NCBI GenBank assembly: GCA_003254885.1
Contig: QANT01005646.1
Coordinates: 31,332-95,331, forward strand
DNA from: Purshia tridentata
Taxonomy: Eukaryota > Streptophyta > Magnoliopsida > Rosales > Rosaceae
Length of the DNA: 64,000 bases
Direction of reading: 5' to 3'
Each line of letters starts with the position of its first letter. Positions within the stretch are counted from its first letter, which is position 1. The translations under genes were made by a program, and so were the position numbers. The notes beneath the pieces were generated by a model, which worked only from the letters and a program-made list of their open reading frames with translations, was not told where the DNA came from and did not search any database. Shown piece after piece: positions 46,578 to 58,400 of this stretch.

Positions 46578-47365
46578 CTGTCAAATTTTCAGACTCATAT
46601 TTTGAAAAAAAAAAAATAACAGTTCTGGTCGGAAACAGAAATTAATACTGCATTACCCTTTTTAGTACAGAATATTAAATATATTCAAATATAATTTATA
46701 TAAATGAGAACCTGATTAAATTCTGAGCCTTTAATTTTTAAGAGATTTTTTCATTTACTTACAAACATATGAAATAGCTTGCATAATTCTAGTATTGGTA
46801 AAATGAGAGAACTGAGAAAGGAACAATCGATTGGATTAAAGTGACAGTTATATTTTAAAATTCTTCTAATTCCAGTGTAGTAGTTTATCGTGAACATTGT
46901 CCAATAAAACAGGCTACACGAAAAACTTGCTTATCGAAACACTAACAGAAACTAGGAACCCATAATAAAAGCAATGAGAATAACTACAAAGCTCCCCCAT
47001 TTGAGCACACCCATTACTCAAAATGAAAATCTAAGAGAACCCCATTTCAGAAATCCATCTAATTTTCCCATCCTTTGCAAATAACATGACATCTTTCCAA
47101 CTAAAGCCCTAACAAGACCCATCAGCTCATCATAAATGCTGAAGACTCAAAATTAGTCTACAACTTCTGCAAGCACATTGCTTTGACACACATACGCTTC
47201 TACAATGGAAGAAGCCAGCAAAGAACCCCTCTCATTTCATCTAAATGAGAAAACAAAAAGGAGCCCAGAAGAGAAGAAGCAATGTAAATCTGAGATTCAA
47301 GTACAGAATAGTGAAACCATTTTTAAAAAGCAGAGAAAAAAACGAAAGAGCTATAAGAAGCATAC
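46578..47365 (-). other. Probable 5' UTR intron of UBP15
   Basis: On the minus strand a donor CATGAG|GTATGC ends a leader exon at 47366. A pyrimidine-rich tract and TTGACAG|GTCTGAG give an acceptor at 46578. The leader exon would run from about 47560 to 47366. This explains the 1.1-kb gap between the promoter-like region and the coding start. Confidence 0.45.
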
Positions 47366-47559
47366 CTCATGCACAAGCAAGATATCTAAGCAAACCCGTG
47401 AGATACACACACTCTGAGCTGCTGGTTCTGCTTCTCCTTCTTCTTCCTCTGACAAAATGATTCTTTGATTGAAGCTCAAAACAAAACACACTCTTCTCTC
47501 TGCTCCATTCGCTAGCTAACCTTGCTTCACTTCACACTTCGCACCCTCCTTCACTTTCT

Positions 47560-50497
47560 TTTTAAATCTCGGGTACTCTCCCCTGCATCAAACCGGTGTG
47601 CGCTCATTCAGTCCCGAGCACGTGGCGCATACCGACTTGATCTCAAGTGTGCAGAAGCGGGAGCCACCTGGGTAAAGTTAGGAAAGTTGATTGATTGATT
47701 GATCTAGGGCCGTGGGATCTGTTGGAAGTCCCAGAGAGTCAGAGGTCGGTCAAAAATGTGGAAATTAGATAATAATGGGGGGTTTGGAAGTGGGACCCAG
47801 CGGTTGACGTTCCCAATAATTTTTAACAGAGGCCCACGTTTAATGGTCGATGATTCATAAATTGAATTTTGAAGAGGATAATTGTTTGCGGAGGCAGACA
47901 CACCCGAATTTTTTATGGGGCGTCGTGATTAATGCCTCAATGTCAATGTCTCTCTCTCTCCTTCCCTCCCTTCCCTCTAGAATAGAATAGAATTCCTGTC
48001 TTGTTCTCTGCCTCTCAACATTAGAGACTCTGCATTCAACCCGTGCTGCTGCCCCCATTGCTCATGCCATCAGGACAATGCCAACTCTTGCCTTTTTTGA
48101 GATCCTAAATTATAGTTTGAGAGGCCCATTTATGTGTTTATTGTTTGATCCAAACAGTTACACCCATTTACTTTCCTTTTGTTTGCACAGTTCAACCCAA
48201 TATTACATTTTTGTCATTTTTGTTTACATAAATAGTATGTATTGATCGGACAAAGATTTCTTATTCATTTGACTACTTATCTCCTTACCATACATTAATC
48301 TTGACTATCAAATAGAGAATAAAAACATAAAGAAAGAGAAATAAATGAAAAAAAGCAATTAAAAGCATAGTAAGAAGATGAGTAGGCAAATAGATAAAGG
48401 ATCTTAATCGGTATTGATCTTCGCTTTTTAGATTCGAATTCTTTGCTTGTTTTGTTTATATTTATTAATAAATACTTGACTTCTACTACCACTCATTACT
48501 CAGGTGTTTAAAAAATATATTGGAGATTTTTTTTTTTTTCAATCAAAATGAAGTTTATGAAGAGAGTTTTAACCATTAAGGGTATTGTCAAATTACATGT
48601 TAACTCATCCACGCGACTGATGAGTTTCATTTTGATCAACTAATTTGATACTAGTGACTAAAAAGACATATTCCATATTACGAGTAGGAGAAATGAATTC
48701 CAAATTATTATTATTTTCTTAAAAGATTTTATCTAATTAGTTAAAATGGGAGAAATCCGATACAGTAAATTCCAAATTATTAGTATGAGAAAGTTGAGAT
48801 CACAATGGTAAATTACTAAATTGGGGTTCAAGGTTGTAAGTTTTTTTTTTTGGCCAAAAAGGTTGTAAGTTTAACGTTGAGAGTTTGTAGAGAATCTTTG
48901 TAATTGGTTGGATAATAGTTGATTTTTAATGTCCCCTCTTCATAGAGACTTAGATCACCTATTCCTTTTGGGTCAATTGTCCCTAACTTAATGTCTTGAA
49001 GTTAGGAATCCAATGGGCATTTCTTCTCATCAATTCTTATAATTGGGTCTCAACTCTCAAACAATGTTTGAATTATTTTCCTCCATTGTTTACGTTTATC
49101 CATAATCTCAAAATGAATGATTACTTAAGAACTTAATTATCTTCTCACCCTAAAAAAGAAAAAGAAAAAAAATGAGACAATTTTCTTCTGAATCCTTGAT
49201 TTGTTTTCTCTTTGGTTGGTGGCACCTTTTTTTTTAAGGAACTAGAGTTTGAGTAGCTATGGGAATCACTTGGATTGGATAAGAAGTTTCTCCCGAAAGC
49301 AAACAACCATTTCAATTTATTGGTCCAATTAGGTGCTGTTGCCTATGATTTCTGATTTCTAACAAGTCACTTACTTTAAGAGTCCAATTCTACGTAGATA
49401 TTTAAAAGGAACAAAACTTGAACTGTTAACAATAAAATTACATTAGTAGGAACAAAATAAGTACTAGATACAATCTATTTGAAATGACTAGATACAATGT
49501 ATTTAAACTTATCATGTTATAATTTTAATTAAACTTCAAAATTTGTACATTAAACTTTCATCAAAGTCCTTTAACCATTCGACATCACATAATAATGCAT
49601 TATTTTATATTTTTTTCACACATATCAAGTGCCGAGTATTTAGAAGTGCATTCTTATTTTTTTCTCGAGCCCTTAGTATTAATTTTTTATTTTTATATTA
49701 GATCTTAATTCTAAATTTTGAGTGCATGCAGCTTCTACAAATCTTATTTTAAATTTAAAGGTATAGATAAAACTTATACTCTATACCCTCAAAGATAAAA
49801 AAATGATAACATATATCTTATTTGTTGACGTGTAGTGGTGTGGTCGAATGACTTCTTATAGAAACTAAACTCACAAATGATAAAGTTTAAGTTACAAAAA
49901 AAAAAAGGGAAGCCATTTTGGCACTCATTTTTTCTCCAATTGCACTCCTTTCAATATTTTGAATATTTGTTATATATATATATATATTTATTTGTATTTT
50001 CAAATATATCCTTTATAACTTTGAACTTTAAATAATTTAAATTCTTAATTTATCACTTTTCAATATTTCACTACACTCAACGTCTCTTAATTATACATTT
50101 ATACTCAACCTCTGCTAAGATATCTAACTCCTTAAATGATTTTAGTTCATACACCTCATAATTATAATATTTTGAATTTGACACGTGTTTAATTATGTAT
50201 AGAATGGTAACTAATGTTGAATGTGGTTGTGTGGTTGTATGATTAGACTTAAGAGTGGCCTTCAAAATGTATGTAGCTCCAATCCTTGCATCAATTCAAT
50301 TGCAAATTCTTAAAAGAAATGAAACTAATAACCCGAAAAAAACTGTAAGATTCTTTGAAATTCCAAATGTCTCCCTCCATAATTCTCTCAGATACTCTTT
50401 TATAATTCCCTTAAATAAATTAACAATCATAACTCTTTCGTCAGATACTCGCTTCACTCCAAACTCCAAAAGTACACACACAGAGCAGTAGAGCACC
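47560..50497. other. Intergenic region between the divergent UBP15 and CAT genes
   Basis: About 2.9 kb, AT-rich, with long A/T runs. It holds both promoters: UBP15 on the left, the transporter on the right. No coding sequence is seen, and I could not define a shared bidirectional core. Confidence 0.5.
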
Positions 50498-52264
50498 ATG
50501 GACTCCCAACCCCAGCAAGAACCAGAAGAAGCAGAGCCCAGAAGCTACTGGAGAAGATGGACAAAGCAAGACTTTTTCCCAGAACCCACATTCGAAACCT
50601 TCACATCCTACAAAGACGCGCTTTCCCACACTCCCTCTCGCCTCCGAGATCGCCTTCTCAACCGCTCCTCCGACTCCTTCGAGCTCCTCCAACTCCCAAA
50701 ACAGAGCGAGAACCGCATGAAGCGCTGCCTCACTTGGTGGGACTTGGTCTGGCTCGGCTTCGGCTCTGTTGTCGGCTCTGGCATCTTTGTCATCACCGGC
50801 CAGGCGACTCGTGAATATGCTGGACCGGCCATAGTGCTCTCCTATGCTCTTTCTGGATTCTCTGCTTTGCTCTCGGTGCTCTGCTACACTGAATTCGCCG
50901 TCGAAGTCCCAGTTGCTGGTGGGTCTTTCTCGTATCTTCGGATCGAATTGGGGGACTTCGTGGCGTTTATTGCTGCTGGGAACATTCTCTTGGAGGCCGT
51001 TGTTGGCGCAGCCGGACTGGGTCGGTCTTGGACTTCGTACTTTGCCAGCATGATCAGGACTGACGACTCCGATTTTCTTCGAATTCGGGTAAAATTTTTG
51101 CCTAATGGTTTGAATCTCTTAGACCCAATTGCTGTTGTGGTGCTTCTGGTTGCTAATGGTATAGCAATGAGTGGGACAAGTAGGACATCAATCTTGAATT
51201 GGATTACTTCTATAGTTAGTGCTATGGTTATTATGTTTATTATAGTTGTTGGGTTTGTTCGTGGCAAGACTGCAAATTTGGTTCCCTTTTTCCCATATGG
51301 GGCAGAGGGTGTTTTCAAGGCTGCAGCTGTTGTGTACTGGTCTTATACTGGTTTTGATATGGTTGCCACCATGGCCGAGGAAGCTAAACAGCCCTCAAGG
51401 GACATACCAGTAGGTTTGGTTGGTTCTATGAGTATAATCACTATTGTTTATTGCTTGATGGCTTTGGCATTGACTATGATGCAGAAATATACGGAAATTG
51501 ATAAAGATGCCGCGTACTCGGTTGCTTTTGAAGCTATTGGGATGGATTGGGCTAAGTATTTAGTGAGTATATGTGCCCTCAAGGGAATGACTACAAGCCT
51601 ACTGGTTGGGTCTCTTGGGCAAGCTAGGTATACCACTCAGATTGCAAGAGCCCATATGATCCCACCCTGGTTCGCTCTGGTTCACCCCAAAACTGGAACC
51701 CCCATTTATGCTACTATATTGGTAACCGTATTGAGTGCAATTGTAGCACTATTTACTAGTCTGGATGTCCTGTCGAGTGTCTTTTCTTTCAGTACGCTCT
51801 CCATATTTATGTTTGTGGCTATTGCATTGCTTGTGAGGCGGTATTATGTTAAGGATGTGACACCAAGGAATGATATGGCCAAATTTATTGTATGTTTGTG
51901 TGTTATAATTGGTTCTTCAATTGGAATTACAGCGCTTTGGAATTCAAACGTGCGAGGGTGGGTTTGGTATGTAGTGTTTGCTTTGTTTTGGTTATCAGGC
52001 ACTGTGTGGATGGCATTGCTTCCGAAGCACCGAGTTCCCAAGGTTTGGGGGGTTCCTCTTGTTCCATGGTTGCCTGCATTGTCCATTGGAATTAATGTTT
52101 TTCTCATTGGGTCTCTGGGTTATGTCGCATTCTGGAGGTTTTTCATTTGCACTGCAGTAATGGTTGTCTACTATTTGTTTGTTGGTGTACATGCAACATA
52201 TGATCTAGCTCACCAGGTTGAACAAGGATTGAGCACTGAAGAGGGAATTGAAAATGCCAGTTAA
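50498..52264 (+). CDS. Cationic amino acid transporter (CAT8/CAT5 type)
   Basis: APC-superfamily permease for arginine, lysine and related amino acids. Intronless, 588 residues, the usual length for plant CATs. A hydrophilic N-terminus (SYWRRWTKQDFFPEPTFETF, a plant CAT signature) precedes about 14 membrane helices. Helix 1 carries the substrate-site glycines LGFGSVVGSGIFVITG. Others include SVLCYTEFAVEVPVAGGSFS, YWSYTGFDMVATMAEEAKQP (the conserved acidic E-E loop) and LKGMTTSLLVGSLGQARYTT. The tail motif WGVPLVPWLPALSIGINVFL is typical. The start has an ACCATGG context. Position next to UBP15 matches At1g17110/At1g17120 (CAT8), so CAT8 is the favoured counterpart; CAT5 is close in sequence. 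Residues alone cannot fix plasma-membrane versus internal localisation. Confidence 0.93.
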   Translation: MDSQPQQEPEEAEPRSYWRRWTKQDFFPEPTFETFTSYKDALSHTPSRLRDRLLNRSSDSFELLQLPKQSENRMKRCLTWWDLVWLGFGSVVGSGIFVITGQATREYAGPAIVLSYALSGFSALLSVLCYTEFAVEVPVAGGSFSYLRIELGDFVAFIAAGNILLEAVVGAAGLGRSWTSYFASMIRTDDSDFLRIRVKFLPNGLNLLDPIAVVVLLVANGIAMSGTSRTSILNWITSIVSAMVIMFIIVVGFVRGKTANLVPFFPYGAEGVFKAAAVVYWSYTGFDMVATMAEEAKQPSRDIPVGLVGSMSIITIVYCLMALALTMMQKYTEIDKDAAYSVAFEAIGMDWAKYLVSICALKGMTTSLLVGSLGQARYTTQIARAHMIPPWFALVHPKTGTPIYATILVTVLSAIVALFTSLDVLSSVFSFSTLSIFMFVAIALLVRRYYVKDVTPRNDMAKFIVCLCVIIGSSIGITALWNSNVRGWVWYVVFALFWLSGTVWMALLPKHRVPKVWGVPLVPWLPALSIGINVFLIGSLGYVAFWRFFICTAVMVVYYLFVGVHATYDLAHQVEQGLSTEEGIENAS

Positions 52265-52291
52265 GGGGTGCTGTGGTTGTCTACTAGTCTT

Positions 52292-52413
52292 GAGGTTTTT
52301 CATCTGCTGCAGCAATGGTTGTCTACAGTTTGTTAGTTGGTGGCTCACCAGATTGAAGAAGAATGGAGAACTGAAGAAGGGAATTAAGAAAGCCAATGAA
52401 TGGGTGTTGTAGC
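52292..52413 (+). repeat. Degenerate tandem copy of the transporter's last ~45 codons in its 3' flank
   Basis: GAGGTTTTTCATCTGCTGCA at 52292 repeats GAGGTTTTTCATTTGCACTG at 52135 (period 157). The likeness continues through ATGGTTGTCTAC, GCTCACCAG, TTGAA(C/G)AA, ACTGAAG..GGAATT and the stop-codon region. The second copy has gaps and an out-of-frame stop and is not translated. It is probably transcribed as 3' UTR. Confidence 0.8.
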
Positions 52414-52419
52414 AGGTAA

Positions 52420-55400
52420 GTTCTTGATATGGGAGTCGACAATGTTTAGGATATTTCTTAAGAGAATTTGTTAAAATATCATTTAATAACATTTTTCATA
52501 TTTTGTAGTTTCAACAATAAATTAATCGGTAAACAAGGTAAGGTTTAGATTTTAGATTTTTCTTATTTGGAATGTGCATATGTATAGCATTCACTGCAAG
52601 CACACTATCCTTTGGATTTTTATAAATTTCCTAAAATAAAAGTTGTCTCTTTCATATCTGTGTTAGTCTCATGATTTTGGTAGCTCTATACCAGAAGATG
52701 AGTATTTTCCTTACAATTTTTATGAGCTCTGACTTTAATTGAAGAGGTGAAGAAGTGCCATGGTCTTGAATGAAAAACTTCCAATTGCTTGAGTGTAAAA
52801 CTTACCCAAAATAGAAAAATAGTGCAACAAATTGTCAAGTAAATCTTTATGTGACCATGCTAGTTTTCCTCTTTTGGGCCTTTGGCCCCATTAACAGCCT
52901 AATACCCCCGACCTCTTTTATCCAAGTGTAGTCGCTAAATGGATATGGCCCATTTGGAAGGCCTGTTTGTAATAGTTTATATAACTAGTGTTAAATTAAA
53001 TGACCTGTTATTTCCTACTCGTAATCTTATTTATTTAAAAAATCCAACATATTATGTGTCATATCAGTTATTACTTTAATAATAATAATTAGTATCCCTA
53101 ATATTGTGAGTTTAAGAAAGTGAGAGAGCACTCAGAAGTGGCCTAACTCCTACCTGAGAGGATTAGGCATCATTTAAAATGTGTTGGATAAGAGGTTGAA
53201 GTAATTATTAAGTGACTATTACAAGCAGCACAAGTCTATGCAAATCAAATATAAAATAGTGACCATATTCATATGCATATAATATATCATGAGCTCAAGC
53301 GGCAATCAACTCCATTTTTGACCACTATGTTTTGTGTCATTTTCAAGACAATTCCGATATCTCTCTCTTTCACATCTTGACTAATACTCTCTACAATCTT
53401 GCATTCAAATGTCGATATACTTTCTGGTTTATAAATTATATATGAGTAAACGAATATGCTTTGTTCTAACAAATAACAAATACCAATATCTCTCTCTTTG
53501 ATCTGCTTTGAAGCAACTTGAACATGACCAAATACTAATCTACAATATATGAATTTTTGATTTTTTCTACTCATTATATAATTAATTTTAAATTAAAAAC
53601 AATTAAACTAGCTAACTAGAAATGATGTACTCTTGTTTTCTGCAATTATTGCCGAATTTCATCAATTTTCCACGTGAACATAAAATGGATAACCTTTCGC
53701 AGGTGGAGGCCCCATTCCCATTAAAAATTAAAAACCTCAAATCAAAATAAAACCTCGACTATACATCAATATTTCATATTTAACTATTATAATTATTATA
53801 ATTTCTGGTGCAGAAAAAGAAGTAGGTAACATTAATTTTATATTAATTATTGAACAACTGTGCCTCCCTTTTGACCATAACTAGGAACCTGTGAACCTTT
53901 CTACCCAAAAACACATTGTTCTCAATCTCTTTCTTTGTCAACTGCATTTCACGAGAAAAGCACACAACGTGGCTTGAAAATGGCTCATAGATTTTGCAAC
54001 CAATAATTTATGGTCCAAGCCTTCCATTTGAATATTGAGTCTTGATCGACCAGAGAGAAATTAGTGACCCCTAAACCATTGTGGATCGTTTATTTGAAGA
54101 ATCTCGTTTTACTTTCGATATTTGGTAAGATATTATATGTATCATATATGCCCACAGACAATATTTGTCAGTTGGCCCTATTCTTTTTGGTAAGACTTTT
54201 ATGTACTCCATTTTCATCACTTTCTTAGCTGAAACTTCTAGCCTACTTCAATCCTTCAACTGCGCTACTTCATTCTTCTACTTCATCTTGATTCATTGAT
54301 CACAATTTACGGAATGCTAAAAATTTTATGGAAGTGCCTTATCGTACATTTATATGATATTGACACATAATCGAACACTAATTTTAACACCTCATTTGAT
54401 TCCTATATCAACACGTCATTAATATTGATTCATTACTTCACTCAATGTGTATATCGACGCGATGATATTAACACTTTGGTGACACGTATTCTTTCAACAC
54501 TTCACTCGACATTGACACCTCGCTAACACTCATTCAACAACTCACTTGACGTGTCGTCAATAATTTTTTCTAACACTTTCACGATATTTTTCTGACACGT
54601 TTATATAATGTGTTGGCATAATCTTAAATGTCCAGCTATTTAAGATGAGTGACAATACAAAAACTGAAAGAGTTAGATTTTAGATATTACCTCTTTAACA
54701 CTCACTCAAACACCTCACTTGATCTGGCGTTGGTACTTTTCAGTTTTCACCAAGACTTTTCTAATACTTTTACATTACATGTCTACGTACGTGGTCTTTA
54801 TTCTTTAATATATTTTTATCTAGGAGAAGTTTCAACAGATAAGATTTTAGTTAGTGAAATGCATTTGATTCACTTGAGGGTATGGATTTACATATAATAT
54901 AAACTCATATCGACGTATTTATAATTTCTTTGAATTGCATTTTAAATTTTAAAAAATATATATATTATAAATTTATTGTATCAGCGTGTTTGTGCCGTAT
55001 GTGTCGACCAAAAGCATGTCAAGTTCTGCACTTTAATTTATATGTCTATAAGACCTGAGTGAGCACATGTTCATTTAAGATAATTCCACTGTATCAAATT
55101 GAAATATGTGATTTTGTGTTTCACATGTATGATGTATGTAGTCATGCACATATGTATATATGATAATTTCCTGTTGGTAATGAATAAATCACATCAATTA
55201 TTCAATGCTGGAGAAAGTTTGGTGATATTTATAAGGTAGGGTAGAGCATATGATGAAGGTATCTCGAGACCCGAGGATGAACATGTGATTTGACTCTAGA
55301 AAGTTGAAAGAGAAACGTGAGCAAATAATTGTAGTACTTTTGTGTGAAAGATGTGATAGCATTCAAATTCCTTATGTCATTTTCCATCTTTAAATATTGT

Positions 55401-58400
55401 TTAAGGGAGAAAAAAAGGGTTTGAGAGGTCTGTTCATTTTTAGGCTCTAAAAGCTCATCGATCTATATATAAAATAGGTCAAAGTGAATCTCCATCTCCA
55501 TCTCTATCTCCTTCATCATCAAATGGGTCACATCTAAATTCAAGCACGCTCATGATGAGCTGTTTTATGTCCAAATTAATTTTTGTAATTTTGAGCAAGG
55601 AATTGTTTCGTGGCTGCAACCGAAAGCTCTTATTTTGGACCCTCCTTCCCCCAAATAAGAAGAAAAAAAAACCTAGATCAATACGTCGGCCATTTGTTAT
55701 ATATGGTAGGGACACAGGGACACAGACTTACAGTAAATTCTTGAACTATATCCTCATTCATTGAATCTAGGTTCAAATAAATTGATGAAAAGAAGAGGAA
55801 TCTACTATGATTAATGTGTTCGTAAATCTTGTTTTTTTTCTAGTTATCTTGTACGTCTACCATTGAAGGAAGAAAGTACGTGTATTAGTTATTTTACTAT
55901 GTATGATTAATGTGTACGTACAAATATTATGTTAGAAGCGCCAATTTTTGTTCGAAGATAGAAATACTCACTGAAGAGGTTTAATTTGATAAATAAATAA
56001 TGACCAAAAATGCATGTAAATATTGAATTATTAGTTAAATGATGAAGTGAATTCAAACCGTAAATATATTCTCTCACTTGTTTTGTTCCTTAAATTAAAT
56101 CTCTTAAGTAAACACAACTGGAAAATATGGGATTTGGATTATTTATTTGTTTGTTTCAATTTTAACGGTGTAATTAATATAAATCTAAGAATTTATGTAA
56201 TTTTATTTACACTAAATACGAATTTGTTCTATATTGTGCTTCATATGTACGTATCTTTATCTAATAAATATATAATTAAGATTAAAAATTAAGTAAAAAT
56301 GAATAGAGAAAAAACAAGCAGGAGATGTGAATTCGAAAATATAATATCTGTTAAGTATAGGAGAGACTAAAACGATCCAGTAAATTAACTAGTTTAAAAA
56401 ACGTAAAACTTGGGACTATTAAGGTAGAATAGGAGCATATATATGTTGTAATTGTATATATAATACTGTTCCAAAAAGTTGAGCTACAAACATAAGTTAT
56501 TTGGTTTGTTTGGCTTTATTAAAGTACATAATACATTTTCCAGTTGCTGTATATGAATATTGGAACCCAATAGTTGTGAGGAGAAACTTAAGTTCGTAAC
56601 CACTGTAGGTGGATTGATCTTAACCTTAAATTAATAAATAAGGAAATCCTAGCTAGTGGGGTGGGACACATTCCCATTAATGTATGATAAGAGCACCCCG
56701 CCACCCCCTACCTGAAAAAAAAATGATTGATCTGATAAGAAGCATGGGAAGAGATCGAATATGAGAGTAATCGTTGAATAATATGAATATGAATGTCATA
56801 TGAGAGAGAGCGAGAGAGGAATGAAGGATATTTCATACTACCACCGCTCAATTTATCCAAATATATAGCGACAAAATAAAAGCAGAATATTTGTTAAATT
56901 GAAAATTAGTGCGGGGGTGATGAGATGAGTGAGGTGGCGGTAGGTTATAGCTAGGCCAACCTGCAGAGGGAGTGAGGTGGCGTTAGCTGAGCCAACCTGG
57001 CTCGACCCATATATAACATATTGTAAACTAGGTAATATGCCATGAATAAGAATAGAAAGTAGGAGTAGACTTTAGTACGACCGACATAATCACCAAAAAA
57101 CAGAAAAGGAAAAGCTACGAATATTAGGAGGCCACGTCATTCGATAGGGAGGGGCCAAGCATGCCCATTTCAGGCTCTCACATCCGTCAATTTCACTCCA
57201 GGCTGCGCTTCAAACACGTATGTGTATGTAATATTTGTGTATGCATATCAACAACATATATGCCTTATCTTTTCTCTGTCAGAAGTCAAAAGTCAAAAGT
57301 CAAACCTCCAACTCTCTCTCTCTCTCTCTCTTTCTCAAAACCTTCCAGGCCAGTCCCCCACTCCTCCTCTTCTTCTTCCTCCTCCGTGCGCATGACACAA
57401 TCACTTCAAAGTTCAAAGTGTGAGACACAATCATATCAAGTAAATAGGTTCCCGTACGTGCACCCTCATTGTGCACCGTGGACACTGGAGAGAGATAGAC
57501 AAATGCATGCATGGACAATTCTCAATTGCTTCATAACTTTTCTACTGCGTCATTCACTACCAAAATTCTTTTATCAGATTCACTGCATAACTGTTTCCAA
57601 CTACAAATTAATTTATAAACTCTTTATTATTATAAGTTTTCTAATACACAATTCACCCATTGCGTGTTTAATTTGAAGTAGAAAGAAATTGTGTTATTAA
57701 AACTATACAATATTGTAAATCAACCATGTGAATGCTTATATCCAGAAAAACAAAGTGTTTAAATACCAAGTCATAAAAGGGAAAACCAACTCGCACAGGA
57801 CTAGCTTTATTTTCTGCCAATTTTGGCAACCAATTGCTTGCCGATCTGTTATAGATGAAACGTACAGTATGTGAATGCTTAAAATCAAAACTTTCGTAAA
57901 CTTTGGGTTAGTTTTAATTCTACAATATATTCTAATTCCATCAATGTTTATCTTGAATCACATATGTCTTTTAGAGTAGCTCACTCTGTTAATTAGTCTT
58001 ATCAGTTAAATGTGGAAAGAGGGCAAGTAATAATAGCCGCATGATATGTACTATCTGAAAGGCCTTTCTGTCATTTCACGAAAATTGCTTATGTGGCTTA
58101 TAATTGTTTTAAAAATAGAAACTCCGATGATCGAGTAATACCATATATGTTTATTGACCAATTTCTAATGTCTTGGTCATAATTGACTAATGCGTATTAC
58201 CTATGGCCTTATCTAAAGCTTTAATTTCCCACCCAACGTGAGACTATTACTATGAGAATATTATAATTGTTAGGTAAACATAGTATTACACTATTACTTG
58301 TCGGTCTACGCATGAGTCATGACCAAAAGTTATAATTTCATACAAGTAAAAATCTAAAATATCATAAAATGATTTTTTTTTTTTAGGGCTATAACAGAAA

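Noticed and set aside
47205-47460. Two Lys-rich frames on the plus strand
   Set aside because: They lie antisense to the UBP15 leader and have only compositional bias.
57161-57676. 171-codon open frame
   Set aside because: Serine-rich part comes from CT repeats; no domain, no leader, unlike any protein I know.
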